Source: Novosphingobium rosa NBRC 15208
Lineage (GTDB): Bacteria; Pseudomonadota; Alphaproteobacteria; Sphingomonadales; Sphingomonadaceae
Length of the DNA stretch: 64,000 nt
Assembly (NCBI RefSeq): GCF_001598555.1
Contig: NZ_BCZE01000001.1
Location: 293,525 to 357,524, forward strand
Direction: 5' to 3'
In this document: positions 18,381 to 27,998 of the stretch, one piece after another
Numbering within the stretch: position 1 is the first letter of the stretch
Layout of the letters: each line of letters starts with the position of its first letter
Translations under genes and position numbers: made by a program
Notes under the pieces: generated by a model
Databases searched by the model: none
Seen by the model: the letters and a program-made list of their open reading frames with translations, nothing else
What the model was told of the DNA's origin: nothing

Positions 18381-20098
18381 GCCGCCACCTGCGCGATCCG
18401 GGTCAGCACCGCATCACGCGGACCATCGGCCACCACGCGCCCGCCTTCGAGCAGGATGATCCGGTCCACCAGCTTAAGCAGCGAGGGTCGATGGGTAATC
18501 AGCATCAGGGTACGGCCCTTCAATTCCTGCTCCAGCCGGGCGATCAGCGCAGCTTCGCCGCCGACATCCATGGCGCTGGCCGGCTCATCGAAGATCAGCA
18601 TCGGCGGTTGCCCGGCCAGCGCGCGCGCCAGAGCGATGGATTGCCGCTGACCGCCCGACAGGCTGTCCCCCCGGTCGCCCAGCTTCAGATCATAGCCATT
18701 GGCCATGCGCCCGATAAACTCATGCGCACCCGAAACGCGGGCCAGACGGAGCAGCTCATCATCAGCGATGGCCCGATCCAGCACGATGTTGTCGCGTACC
18801 GTTCCGGTAAACAGAACGCTCTCCTGCAAGGCCGCGCCGATCTGGCTACGCAGGAAGCCGATGTCGATCTGTGCCAGATCGGTGCCATCAATGCGCACCA
18901 TGCCTTCGGTAGGCGGATAAAGCCCGAGAGCCATGCGCGCGATGGTCGACTTGCCCGAGCCGACGCGCCCCAGCAGCGCCACATGCTCGCCCGGGCGGAT
19001 CGCGAAACTGACCTCGCTCAGCACCTTTTCAGCAGCGCCGGGGTAACGGAAGGACACATTGCGGAACTCGATCCCGCCCTCGATGCGGGCAGGGCGCAAG
19101 GGCTCGCCCTCGCCGCCTTCGACCGGCATCGCCATCATCGCATCCAGCTGGCGATAGGCGGTGCGCGTCGCCGTCAGCCGCGAGAGCAATTGCGCGATCT
19201 GCCCCAGCGGCGCCACCGCCCGCCCGCCCAGCAGCGAACAGGCGATCAGCGCGCCCGAGGTCAACTGATGCGCCGCGATCATCGACACACCCAGAATGAT
19301 CACGCCCGCATAGGATATGGTCTGCGCCGAAGTGGCGATGTTCACCCCAATGGCCCCCACCAGCCGCTGCCGCAGCGAGGATTGCGCATGATGATCGATC
19401 GCCGCCAGCCATCGCCGCCCCATCAAGCCGCCCGCGCCGCTGGTCTTCACCGTCTCGATGGCGCCGATGGTCTCGACCAGCACCGATTGCTTGGCCAGCC
19501 CTTCGCCCATCGATTTGGCCGAGAGCCGATCCAGCGCCGGATAGGTCGCCAGCCCCGCAAGGATCACCAAAGGCACCATCGCCAGAGGCACCAGCACCAC
19601 CCAGCCGCCCATCGCCGCAATCACCAGCAAGGTCAGCGCGATAAAGGGCACATCGACCAGAGCCGTCATGGTGGCCGAGGCGAAGAAGTCCCGCAACGTC
19701 TCCAACTCGCGCATCATCGCCGCCAGCGATCCGGTCGAACCCTTGCGCAGATCCAGCCGCAGCGCCAGCAGCCGCGCGAAAGCCGCGCCGCCCAGCTTGC
19801 GGTCAATGTCCATCCCCGCCATGTCGACAAAATAGGACCGCAAGGACCGCAACACGAAATCGAACACCACGACGATAGCAAGGCCGATGCTCAGCCCGAT
19901 CAGCGAGGCGGTGGCATTGTTGGGCACCACCCGGTCGTAAACCGTCATCGAAAACAGCGACGAGCCCAGCCCGAACAGGTTGATCATCCCCGCCGCCAGC
20001 GCGACTTTCAGATAGATCGCCTTGTTCTCCAGCATCGGCTGGAACAGCCATGGGGCAAAGCGGGGGTGGGCAGGCGCGATCTCGATCTCGCTTGTCAT
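18377..20098 (-). CDS. Type I secretion ABC transporter, lacking C39-like domain
   Basis: Inner-membrane ABC exporter of 573 residues. The membrane domain starts at once (AIYLKVALAAGMINLFGLGSS) and includes the family signature MTVYDRVVPNNA. The nucleotide-binding domain has Walker A GRVGSGKST, signature LSGGQRQ, Walker B LIFDEPASAMD and the H-loop THRP. LapB-type transporters usually carry about 140 extra N-terminal residues forming a C39-peptidase-like domain; here it is absent and there is no room for it, because the start overlaps the TolC stop codon. Cargo recognition must therefore differ from HlyB/LapB proteins. Confidence 0.93.
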   Translation of the reverse strand: MTSEIEIAPAHPRFAPWLFQPMLENKAIYLKVALAAGMINLFGLGSSLFSMTVYDRVVPNNATASLIGLSIGLAIVVVFDFVLRSLRSYFVDMAGMDIDRKLGGAAFARLLALRLDLRKGSTGSLAAMMRELETLRDFFASATMTALVDVPFIALTLLVIAAMGGWVVLVPLAMVPLVILAGLATYPALDRLSAKSMGEGLAKQSVLVETIGAIETVKTSGAGGLMGRRWLAAIDHHAQSSLRQRLVGAIGVNIATSAQTISYAGVIILGVSMIAAHQLTSGALIACSLLGGRAVAPLGQIAQLLSRLTATRTAYRQLDAMMAMPVEGGEGEPLRPARIEGGIEFRNVSFRYPGAAEKVLSEVSFAIRPGEHVALLGRVGSGKSTIARMALGLYPPTEGMVRIDGTDLAQIDIGFLRSQIGAALQESVLFTGTVRDNIVLDRAIADDELLRLARVSGAHEFIGRMANGYDLKLGDRGDSLSGGQRQSIALARALAGQPPMLIFDEPASAMDVGGEAALIARLEQELKGRTLMLITHRPSLLKLVDRIILLEGGRVVADGPRDAVLTRIAQVAA

Positions 20099-21513
20099 CG
20101 GGTCATCCGTTCCATGGCGGAGGCAAGCCCCAGCGCGGGCAGCAGACGGCCCGTGCGGGAGAGCAGAACATAGTGGGCCGCATCGCGCTGCGAGAGCGCC
20201 TCGATATAGGCGGCGGCGGCGTCGAACATGGCGGTGTTGGAGGCCAACACATCGAAAAGATCCCCGCGCGACACGCGGAACCTCTCGGCCAGCACATCGC
20301 GTGAACGACGCGCGGCGATATAGCTGACCCGCAAGGCGGCAATCTGCTCGTTCAAAGCATCAAGGTCGGAACGGGCGATGGCGGCATCGCGCGCGGCTTC
20401 CTCGCGCACGCGGTCGGCGCGGGCATGGGCGGCGCTGGCGCGGGCATCGGCCTGATGGGCATGCGCGCCCGCGCCAAAGGAAAAACGGTAATTAAGCGAG
20501 ACGCGCGCCCGCACATCGTAATTCTGCTCGTTCTCGAACACGCCATAGCGGCCCGCATCCATGCCTGCGCTGACCCGGGGCAGCAGATCGGCATGGGCAG
20601 CCCGCGCATCCTTGCGACTGCCCGCAGCCTGAGCCTGAGCGCCCTGAACCGCAGGGCTGTCATCGGCCGCCTCGCGCGCGGCGACGCCATCAGCGGGGGC
20701 ATCGCCCAACAGGGGTGCGCGCTCCAGGGCGCCGGGCGGCGGAGCTCCGGTCAATTGGCCGAAGCGCGCCTCGGCATTGGCCAACTGGCGACGATATCCA
20801 GCCAGACGTGTGGCGATGGACGCCGCCACGCTGTCCATCCGCGCCACATCGGTGGAGGCCGAGGCGCCGCGTTCGATGCGTTCGGCCAGAGCCTCGCGCA
20901 TCATGGCGATTTCCCCGGCATAGCTGCTATCGAGCTGCACCAGCGTGCGCCCGGCATAGATGTCATACCAGGCGGCGATGGCGCGCAGGGCGATATCCTC
21001 GACCGCGCTGTACACCCCGGCTGCCGCCGCGCGCAGACGATCACCGGCCGCGCCGATGCGGCGGTTGCTGGCCCCGCCATCGAAGAGCGGCTGATCCAGC
21101 GAGACTGTGACATCGCTGCGTTGCGGCGCGCGCAGGCGCTCGATCACATAATTGGGATCATTGTCGAACTGGCGCGACAGGGTGCGATAGCTTGAAAGCC
21201 CCAGCGTCACCGTGGGCAGGCGGGCGGCGCGCGCCTCGCTGCGGGCGGCGCGGGCTTCCTCTCCGGCGGCCTGCGCCTCGGCCAGCGCCGGGTTGCGGGC
21301 CACCGCTTCGGCCAGCGCCTGGCGGAAAGGATCGGCGGCGCCCGCCGCCTCGCCCAGGGCCAGCACAGGATCGCGCTCCGGATCGATGGCCAGCGGATCG
21401 CCCTGAGGTGCGGGCAGGGCACGCAACCCGCCCTGCGCCAGCGCAGGCCCCGCCCCGCACAGCAGCAATGCCCCGGCCAGGGGGCATGACACGATCCTCA
21501 AAGACACACGCAT
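20095..21513 (-). CDS. TolC family outer-membrane channel of type I secretion
   Basis: Outer-membrane efflux protein of 472 residues, first gene of the secretion operon. After the leader (VSCPLAGALLLCGAGPALA) come two OEP repeats rich in Ala/Arg coiled coil (VARNPALAEAQAAGEEAR and ADDSPAVQGAQAQAAGSR) and the family motif NYRFSFGAGAHAHQA. The C-terminal half includes RVSRGDLFDVLASN. I chose the ATG at 21513 because the leader begins there. The promoter should lie in the AT-rich gap shared with the nuclease gene, so channel and cargo may be co-regulated. Confidence 0.9.
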   Translation of the reverse strand: MRVSLRIVSCPLAGALLLCGAGPALAQGGLRALPAPQGDPLAIDPERDPVLALGEAAGAADPFRQALAEAVARNPALAEAQAAGEEARAARSEARAARLPTVTLGLSSYRTLSRQFDNDPNYVIERLRAPQRSDVTVSLDQPLFDGGASNRRIGAAGDRLRAAAAGVYSAVEDIALRAIAAWYDIYAGRTLVQLDSSYAGEIAMMREALAERIERGASASTDVARMDSVAASIATRLAGYRRQLANAEARFGQLTGAPPPGALERAPLLGDAPADGVAAREAADDSPAVQGAQAQAAGSRKDARAAHADLLPRVSAGMDAGRYGVFENEQNYDVRARVSLNYRFSFGAGAHAHQADARASAAHARADRVREEAARDAAIARSDLDALNEQIAALRVSYIAARRSRDVLAERFRVSRGDLFDVLASNTAMFDAAAAYIEALSQRDAAHYVLLSRTGRLLPALGLASAMERMTR

Positions 21514-21920
21514 GGAAGGGAAAGATCCTTGGCGGGGCTGCCCATGCCCCGAACGGGTCGGGGCCCTAGCTTCTGGCCGAGCGGTCTGTCCAGACCTATC
21601 GCAAGACAATTCGTCGCAAAATTTGCATTAAAAATGAAATATATAAAATAAATGACGAATAATTTTTGAACGTAACAGTTATGACTTATTTCATTTCTAG
21701 CAATTGCCGGTCAATCGGAGGTGCGACCGATGCGACATCGCAGTTTGTACAGTTTTGAGGTGACATGATCTGGATTATATAAGTTTTTTATCCAGACAAT
21801 ATCCACATTACCTTTCCCATCATGATGCTGTGCAGGATTAAGACCTTGCGCGGTCATGGATGACGGCTGCCTGTCGCAATCAGCACCCCCGCCTGTCTTT
21901 GGGCTATTCAGGGGTTCTTC
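21514..21920. promoter_or_regulatory. AT-rich divergent region between secretion operon and cargo
   Basis: No gene was found in these 407 bp. The stretch 21600-21700 is far more AT-rich than the rest of the window and holds TATA-like runs suitable for promoters in both directions. An inverted repeat, CTGGAT ... ATCCAG (21770-21795), encloses an A/T-only core and could be an operator or hairpin in the nuclease leader. The nuclease ATG at 21921 has only a modest ribosome site (AGGGG). Confidence 0.5.
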
Positions 21921-24900
21921 ATGCCTACGTCGGTTTTCATCAATGAGTTCCATTACGACAACCTCGGCACCGATGAGAATGAGGCGATTGAAATCGCCGG
22001 CATTCCCGGCACAGATCTGACCGGCTGGAAGATCTATCTCTACGATGGCGGCACCACTGCCAGCGCAGCCCTTGCCGCCAAGGTCTATGGCACCTCCACC
22101 ACCAACCCCACCGTGCTGAGCGGCGTGCTGGTCGACAAGGGCAGCGGTCTGGGCACGATGCTGGTCAGCTACCCCGTCAATGGCCTTCAGAACGGTTCGC
22201 CCGATGGCTTCGCGCTGGTCAACCCGCAGGGGCAGGTCGTTCAGTTCCTGTCCTATGAAGGCGTGATGACCGCAGCCGATGGCCCCGCCGCCGGGATGAC
22301 CAGCACCGATGTCGGCCAGCAGGAAGCCTCCAGCGCGCCGCTGGGCACCTCGCTGCAGCTCACCGGCAGCGGCAGCTATTACGAGGATTTCACCTGGGCG
22401 CCCTCGGCCACCAGCACCTATGACGCCATCAACAACGGTCAGGCCTACACTGCGCCCGCCGGCACCGGCACGCCGACAACGCCGAGCGCCACACTTTCCA
22501 TCGCCGCCATCACCGCCAGCCAGAACGAAGGCGCTCCGGGCGACAGCACCGTCTTCAGCTTCACCGTCACCCGCAGCGATGGCGATGGCACCGCCAGCGT
22601 GAACTATGCCGTCACCGGCGCGGCGACCAACGGCGCCAATGCGGCCGATTTCGGCGGCACGCTGCCCTCGGGCACCCTCTCCTTCGCCGCTGGCGAGACC
22701 CAGAAGACCATCACCGTCACCGTCACCGGCGATCATGCGATGGAAAATGACGAAGGCTTCGTGGTGACGCTCAGCGGCGCGCAGAACGCCACCATCGCCA
22801 CCGCTTCGGCCACCGCCACGATTGTGAACGACGATCACGCCGGGGCGCTTTCCATCGCCGATGCCAGCGTGAGCGAGGGCAACAGCGGCGCCACCGATCT
22901 GCATTTCACCGTCACCCGCGCGGGCGGCAGCGATGGCGCGGTGTCGGCCACATGGACCGTCAACCTCAACGGTAGCGCCACGGCGGATGACCTGACCGGC
23001 TCCACCACCGGCACCGTCACCTTCGCCGACGGCGCCACCACCGCCGATGTGGTGGTGCATGTGCAGGGCGACACGAGCTATGAAACCGACGAGACCTTCG
23101 GCATCACGCTGAGCGCGCCCACCGGCGGCGCCACCATCGCCCAGGCCACCGCCACCGGCACCATCCTGAACGACGATGCCGCCCCGGCGGCAGGCGCGAT
23201 CTCGATCGCCGATGCCTCGATCGTCGAGGGCAACAGCGGCATCCAGTCGATGGAATTCGTGCTGACGCGTGACAGCGGCAGCACCGGCGCCGTCACCGTG
23301 GATTACACGCTGGCGCTGGGCACGGCGAGTGCCGCCGATCTCGACCCCAATCAGGCCTACAGCGGCACCATCACCTTCGCCGCGGGGCAGACCACCGCCA
23401 CGCTGTTGGTGGGCATCGTGGGCGACACGGTGATCGAGCCCAACGAGACCTTCACCGTCAACCTCAGCAATGCCACCGGCGGCGCGGTAATCACCGATGC
23501 GCAGGCGGTGGGCACCATCACCGACAATGACCCCACCAGCGTGGTCTTCATCAACGAGCTGCATTACGACAATGTCGGCACCGACAGCGGCGAGGCCATC
23601 GAACTGGCGGGCCCGGCGGGCACCGACCTGACGGGCTGGACGCTGGTGCTCTACAACGGCACCAGCGGCGCGGCCTACAGCACCCGCGCGCTGACCGGCG
23701 TGATCCCCGATCAGGACCATGGCTATGGCACGGTGACCTTCGCCTATGCCGCCAACGGCATCCAGAACGGGTCGCCCAGCGGCATGGCTCTGGTCGACGC
23801 CAGCGGCCATGTGGTGCAGTTCCTCTCCTATGAAGGCACGATGACCGCCAAGGGCGGCGCGGCCGACGGCATGACCAGCACCGACATCGGCGTGTCGGAA
23901 ACCTCGGTCACCACCGGCTATTCGCTTCAGCTGTCGGGCACGGGCTCGAACTATGGCGATTTCACCTGGCAGAACGCCGCGCAGAACACCTTCGGCACCA
24001 TGCCCGCGGCGGGCGCCAGCGGCAGCGGCGCGATCAACACCGGCCAGAGCTTCCTGCCCGCCACCGGCACCAGCTTTTTCAGCGTCACCGACACCAAGAT
24101 CAACGAGGGCAACAGCGGCGTCACCCCGCTGACCTTCACCGTCACCCGCGCGGGCGGTTCGGCCTCGGCGGCCAGCGTCGACTATCATATCGATCTGGGC
24201 ACGGTCTCGGCGGATGACATCGCCGCCACCCCGCTCTCGGGCACGCTGACCTTCGGCGTGGGCGAAGTGGCCAAGACCATCACCATCGGCGTGATCGGCG
24301 ACACGGTGGGCGAGAACAACGAGACGCTCTCGCTGACGCTGAGCAATCCGGTGGGCGATGCGCAGATCAACCATGCCAGCGCCACCGGCACGATCCTGAA
24401 CGACGATCCCATCGAACTGGCGATCTACCAGATCCAGGGCGCGGCCCATACCTCGCCCGTGGTCGGCCAGACGGTGAGCACCACCGGCATCGTCACGGCG
24501 GTGAACGGCACCAGCTTCTGGATCCAGGACCCCACCAGCCACCGCGAGACCGGCGCTTCGGACGCCATTCAGGTCTTCGTGGGCAGCGCCCCCTCCGTGG
24601 CCGTGGGCGATGCAGTGCAGGTTTCGGGCGTGGTCACCGAGTTCCAGCCCGCCGCCGGTTCGCTGACCGTCACCGAGATCAACACGCCCACCGTCACCGT
24701 GGTCTCGCATGACAATGCGCTGCCCACCGCCATCGTGATCGGCGTGGACGGCATTCTGCCCCCCACCAATGTCATCGATGACGATGGCATGACCTCCTAC
24801 GATCCGCAGCACGACGGCATCGATTTCTACGAATCGCTCGAAGGCATGCTGGTGACGGTGGAAACGCCGATCGTGGTCGGGCCCACCTCCGGCAAGAACA

Positions 24901-27635
24901 CCTATGTCGTCGCCTCGGCGGGCGAGGGCGCGACCAATATGAACGATCGCGGCGGCATCACGCTTTCGGGCACCGATGCCGCGCCCGAACGCATCCAGAT
25001 CTATGCCGATAACGCAGTGCTGCCCGGCTATGTGCCCAACCACACGCTGGGCGATGTGCTGAACAATGTGACGGGCATCCTCACCTATTACAACTCGCCC
25101 GAACTGCTGCCGACGCAGGCCGTCACCACGCTGGTCGACAAGGAGACCACGCAGGAGGTAACCGCGCTGAAGGGCGATGCCGATCATCTCTCCATCGCCA
25201 GCTTCAACATGGAGAATGCCGATCCCACCGATCCGCAGGCCAAGTTCGACGCCATCGGCAAGGAAGTGGTGGACAATCTGGGCTCACCCGACATCATCGG
25301 CGCTCAGGAAATTCAGGACGCCGATGGCGCGGGCAGCGGCAGCGACCTGTCGGGCGCCGCGACGGCCCAGAAGGTGATCGACGCCATCGTCGCGGCGGGT
25401 GGCCCCACCTATGTCTATGTCGAAATCGCCCCCACCGTGGCTGGCAGCACCGGCGGCGAGCCGGGCGGCAACATCCGCAACGGCTTCTTCTACAACCCCG
25501 AGCGCGTGACCTATGTCGAGGGCAGCGCGGAGCTGGTGCCCGGCGCGGCCTTCACCGGCAGCCGCAGCCCGCTGGCGGCGGAATTCCAGTTCAACGGCCA
25601 GACGGTGACGGTGATCGACGTTCACTCCACCTCGCGCGGGGGATCGGAATCGGCCTGGGGCGCGGATCAGCCCGCCACGCAGGCGGGGGATTCCTCGCGC
25701 ACGGCGCAGGCCGAGGCGATCAAGGCCTACACCGATGCGCTGCAGGCCGCCGATCCTTCCACCAAGATGGTGATCCTGGGCGATTTCAATGGTTACTATT
25801 ACGAAACCGCGCTGAGCACCTTCACCAAGGATGGCAGCTTCACCAACCTCTATTCGCTGCTGCCCGAGCAGGAGCGCTATTCCTACCTCTATGAGGGCGC
25901 TTCGCAGGCCTTCGACAACATTCTGGTCAGCAACAACCTGACCAGCGGCGCGGCTTTCGACGCGGTGCATGTCAATGCCGAGCAGACCGTGCAGCCCATC
26001 ACCGACCACGATCAGGTGGTGGCCACCATCTATCTGCCCAGCGCCACCACCCCGCCGGCCAACACCGCCCCCACCGACATCACGCTGACCAACGCCAGCG
26101 TGGCCGAGAACCTGCCGGCGGGCACCGTGGTCGGCACGGCGGCGGCTGTCGATGCCGAGGGCGGCGCGATGGCCTATGCGCTGGCCGACAACGCCAGGGG
26201 CCTCTTCGCCATCGATGCCGTCACAGGCGTCATCACCACCACGACGGCCCTCGATCACGAGACACTGGCCAGCGCCAGCATCACCATCTCGACCACCGAC
26301 AGCGGCGGGTTGAGCTTCAGCAAGACGGTCGCCATCGCCATCAGCGATGTGAACGAAGCCCCTGCCCGCGTGACCATCAGCAATGCCACGGTGGTCGAAA
26401 ATGCGGTCGGCGGCACGGTGATCGGCACGCTCGACGGGCATGATCCCGATGCGAACAGCACGCTGACCTATGCGCTGGCCACCGCCGACAGCCGCTTTGT
26501 CATTCAGGACAACAAGCTGCTGGTCGCGGCGAGCGCCAACATCGATTACGAGGCGCAGCACAGCATCAGCCTCGATATCACCGCCACCGATCAGGGCGGG
26601 CTGCACACCACCTCCACCATCACGCTGGCGGTGCAGGATGTGGCCGAGACGTTCGGCGGCTCCGCCGGCAACGATACGATCCTGGGCGATGCCGGCAACA
26701 ATGTGATCGATGCGGGCGCGGGCAATGACACGGTCAGCCCCGGTCTGGGCATCGACACGATCACGCTGGGCGCGGGCGCCGATACGGTGCGCGGGCTGCT
26801 GGCCGAACTGCTGGGCGACACCATCACCGATTTCGGCAGGGAAGATCGCATCCAGATCCAAAACAGCGATTTCCATCGTTCGGATTTCACCGTTTCGGGA
26901 ACGGGTGCGGCCACCACGCTGGGCTTTGTCGGCGGTTCGATGGCGCTGACCGGCGGTCTGGCGGGCGGCGATGTGATGGTCGCCCATTCGGGCAATGATA
27001 CGGTGGTGACGTTCCATGCCTATCTGGCCGCGCTGACCGAAAACACCGCTGTTTCCAGCAGCGCGATCAACGGCATCACCAATCAGGCCTATCTGAGCGG
27101 CGACACCTCCAACGCCTTCACCGTCAATGTGGAAGCGATGAGCGGGGCCGCTTATCACAACACCGTGGGGGTCTATGAGGTGGATAGCGCCACTGGCGCG
27201 ATCTCCGATGTGCGCATCATCGCCGGGGATGCCAAGAATGCCGCCAGCGCGATCAGCGTCACCGGCGTGGAGGCCGGGCACCAGCTGGGCTTCTTCCTTG
27301 TGCAGGATGGCGCCAGCACGCTGGGTTCGGCGTTGAGCAGCACCAATCTGTCGATCGTCAGCCAGAACGGCCATCTGGCGCTGGCCAACAATGGCACGGC
27401 GATCAGCGGGGCGACGACCTTCTTCTCGACCTCGGCCGCGGCCAATGTCGACGGGGTGCAGCATGTGCTGTCAGGCGTGGCGAATGATGGATCGGGCACG
27501 ATCCGCATCGGCTTCGAAGATCTGCTGCGCAGCGGATCGCAGAGCGACGACGACTTCCAGGATGTGGTGCTGCATGTGACGGCGGTGCCTCAGGCGCATG
27601 CAGCCGTGCTGGAAACGGCTGTGCTGCACGGGTGA
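21921..27635 (+). CDS. Giant secreted nuclease with lamin-tail, Calx-beta, cadherin and RTX repeats
   Basis: A 1904-residue extracellular protein without a Sec leader. In order: lamin-tail domain (about 3-175, FINEFHYDNLGTDENEAIEI), three Calx-beta domains (192-535), a second lamin-tail domain (540-715, FINELHYDNVGTDSGEAIEL), a fourth Calx-beta (718-828), an OB-like domain (832-1078, QTVSTTGIVTAVNGTSFWIQD), an endonuclease/exonuclease/phosphatase domain (1083-1375), two cadherin-like repeats (1380-1578), RTX calcium repeats (about 1579-1625, GNDTILGDAGNN) and a C-terminal secretion region. The nuclease domain has SIASFNMEN, AQEIQD, LGDFNGYYYET (about 1286-1296), FDNILVS and ITDHDQV. The family (ExeM/NucH-like) degrades extracellular DNA. 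The divergent type I operon is the likely exporter. The second lamin-tail copy is unusual. Confidence 0.88.
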   Translation: MPTSVFINEFHYDNLGTDENEAIEIAGIPGTDLTGWKIYLYDGGTTASAALAAKVYGTSTTNPTVLSGVLVDKGSGLGTMLVSYPVNGLQNGSPDGFALVNPQGQVVQFLSYEGVMTAADGPAAGMTSTDVGQQEASSAPLGTSLQLTGSGSYYEDFTWAPSATSTYDAINNGQAYTAPAGTGTPTTPSATLSIAAITASQNEGAPGDSTVFSFTVTRSDGDGTASVNYAVTGAATNGANAADFGGTLPSGTLSFAAGETQKTITVTVTGDHAMENDEGFVVTLSGAQNATIATASATATIVNDDHAGALSIADASVSEGNSGATDLHFTVTRAGGSDGAVSATWTVNLNGSATADDLTGSTTGTVTFADGATTADVVVHVQGDTSYETDETFGITLSAPTGGATIAQATATGTILNDDAAPAAGAISIADASIVEGNSGIQSMEFVLTRDSGSTGAVTVDYTLALGTASAADLDPNQAYSGTITFAAGQTTATLLVGIVGDTVIEPNETFTVNLSNATGGAVITDAQAVGTITDNDPTSVVFINELHYDNVGTDSGEAIELAGPAGTDLTGWTLVLYNGTSGAAYSTRALTGVIPDQDHGYGTVTFAYAANGIQNGSPSGMALVDASGHVVQFLSYEGTMTAKGGAADGMTSTDIGVSETSVTTGYSLQLSGTGSNYGDFTWQNAAQNTFGTMPAAGASGSGAINTGQSFLPATGTSFFSVTDTKINEGNSGVTPLTFTVTRAGGSASAASVDYHIDLGTVSADDIAATPLSGTLTFGVGEVAKTITIGVIGDTVGENNETLSLTLSNPVGDAQINHASATGTILNDDPIELAIYQIQGAAHTSPVVGQTVSTTGIVTAVNGTSFWIQDPTSHRETGASDAIQVFVGSAPSVAVGDAVQVSGVVTEFQPAAGSLTVTEINTPTVTVVSHDNALPTAIVIGVDGILPPTNVIDDDGMTSYDPQHDGIDFYESLEGMLVTVETPIVVGPTSGKNTYVVASAGEGATNMNDRGGITLSGTDAAPERIQIYADNAVLPGYVPNHTLGDVLNNVTGILTYYNSPELLPTQAVTTLVDKETTQEVTALKGDADHLSIASFNMENADPTDPQAKFDAIGKEVVDNLGSPDIIGAQEIQDADGAGSGSDLSGAATAQKVIDAIVAAGGPTYVYVEIAPTVAGSTGGEPGGNIRNGFFYNPERVTYVEGSAELVPGAAFTGSRSPLAAEFQFNGQTVTVIDVHSTSRGGSESAWGADQPATQAGDSSRTAQAEAIKAYTDALQAADPSTKMVILGDFNGYYYETALSTFTKDGSFTNLYSLLPEQERYSYLYEGASQAFDNILVSNNLTSGAAFDAVHVNAEQTVQPITDHDQVVATIYLPSATTPPANTAPTDITLTNASVAENLPAGTVVGTAAAVDAEGGAMAYALADNARGLFAIDAVTGVITTTTALDHETLASASITISTTDSGGLSFSKTVAIAISDVNEAPARVTISNATVVENAVGGTVIGTLDGHDPDANSTLTYALATADSRFVIQDNKLLVAASANIDYEAQHSISLDITATDQGGLHTTSTITLAVQDVAETFGGSAGNDTILGDAGNNVIDAGAGNDTVSPGLGIDTITLGAGADTVRGLLAELLGDTITDFGREDRIQIQNSDFHRSDFTVSGTGAATTLGFVGGSMALTGGLAGGDVMVAHSGNDTVVTFHAYLAALTENTAVSSSAINGITNQAYLSGDTSNAFTVNVEAMSGAAYHNTVGVYEVDSATGAISDVRIIAGDAKNAASAISVTGVEAGHQLGFFLVQDGASTLGSALSSTNLSIVSQNGHLALANNGTAISGATTFFSTSAAANVDGVQHVLSGVANDGSGTIRIGFEDLLRSGSQSDDDFQDVVLHVTAVPQAHAAVLETAVLHG

Positions 27636-27656
27636 TCCCGGCGTAAAATACAGAAG

Positions 27657-27694
27657 GTGGCACCGGTTGGCTTGCGCCGCCGGCGCCACTTTTT
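27657..27694 (+). terminator. Rho-independent terminator after the giant nuclease
   Basis: GTGGCACCGG pairs with CCGGCGCCAC (ten pairs, one wobble) and is followed by TTTTT, 22 bp after the nuclease stop codon. A textbook intrinsic terminator. Confidence 0.88.
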
Positions 27695-27769
27695 GTCAAG
27701 CTCTCTGGCCTGGCCGACGCCACCAGCCTCAGGCCCCTGTTGCCCGGTCAGCACGCCTGGCACAGATCA

Positions 27770-27877
27770 GGGTTGAGATCGGGCATCGAGCGAGAGCACA
27801 GAGGCGGCATAACGCTTCAGCATCTGATCGAAGAAACCCGCCTTGCTGCCGAAGGCGGCGTCAAAGCTGGGCGGCTG
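27770..27877 (-). pseudogene. TetR-family regulator remnant (recognition helix region)
   Basis: Read leftward, the frame gives QPPSFDAAFGSKAGFFDQML followed by KRYAASVLSL. This closely matches the end of a TetR helix-turn-helix (compare the usual SFYAAFGSKEALFREVLERYA). The part before it (helices 1-2) is missing at about 27877, and a stop codon follows soon after 27770, so only about 30 residues of a normal 190-residue protein remain. It abuts a hydrolase remnant on the other strand. Recognised by eye only. Confidence 0.55.
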
Positions 27878-27961
27878 GCCGACCGCCGTCCGGATCTGGT
27901 CAAGGCGGTGATCGCCATCGGGCCGATGGGGCCGCCCTTCGCCACCATCCCCGCATGGGTC
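27872..27961 (+). pseudogene. Alpha/beta-hydrolase remnant
   Basis: Read rightward, the frame gives RPDLVKAVIAIGPMGPPF then ATIP. This is typical of the strand after the nucleophile elbow in alpha/beta-hydrolases (usual form ADARPDLVKAIVAVEPVGPPF). The N-terminal half with the catalytic Ser is absent, and the similarity ends by about 27961, before the end of the LacI gene. Together with the TetR piece it looks like the scar of a divergent tetR-hydrolase pair. Confidence 0.5.
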
Positions 27962-27998
27962 AGGCATTGGCCTGAAACCTGCCGCGGATTCAGCGAAA

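Noticed and set aside
21711..25187. A very long open frame antisense to the nuclease gene, rich in Gly, Asp, His and Ile
   Set aside because: It mirrors the repetitive GC-rich codons of the nuclease gene, has no domain and no ribosome site, and stops where the codon pattern changes.
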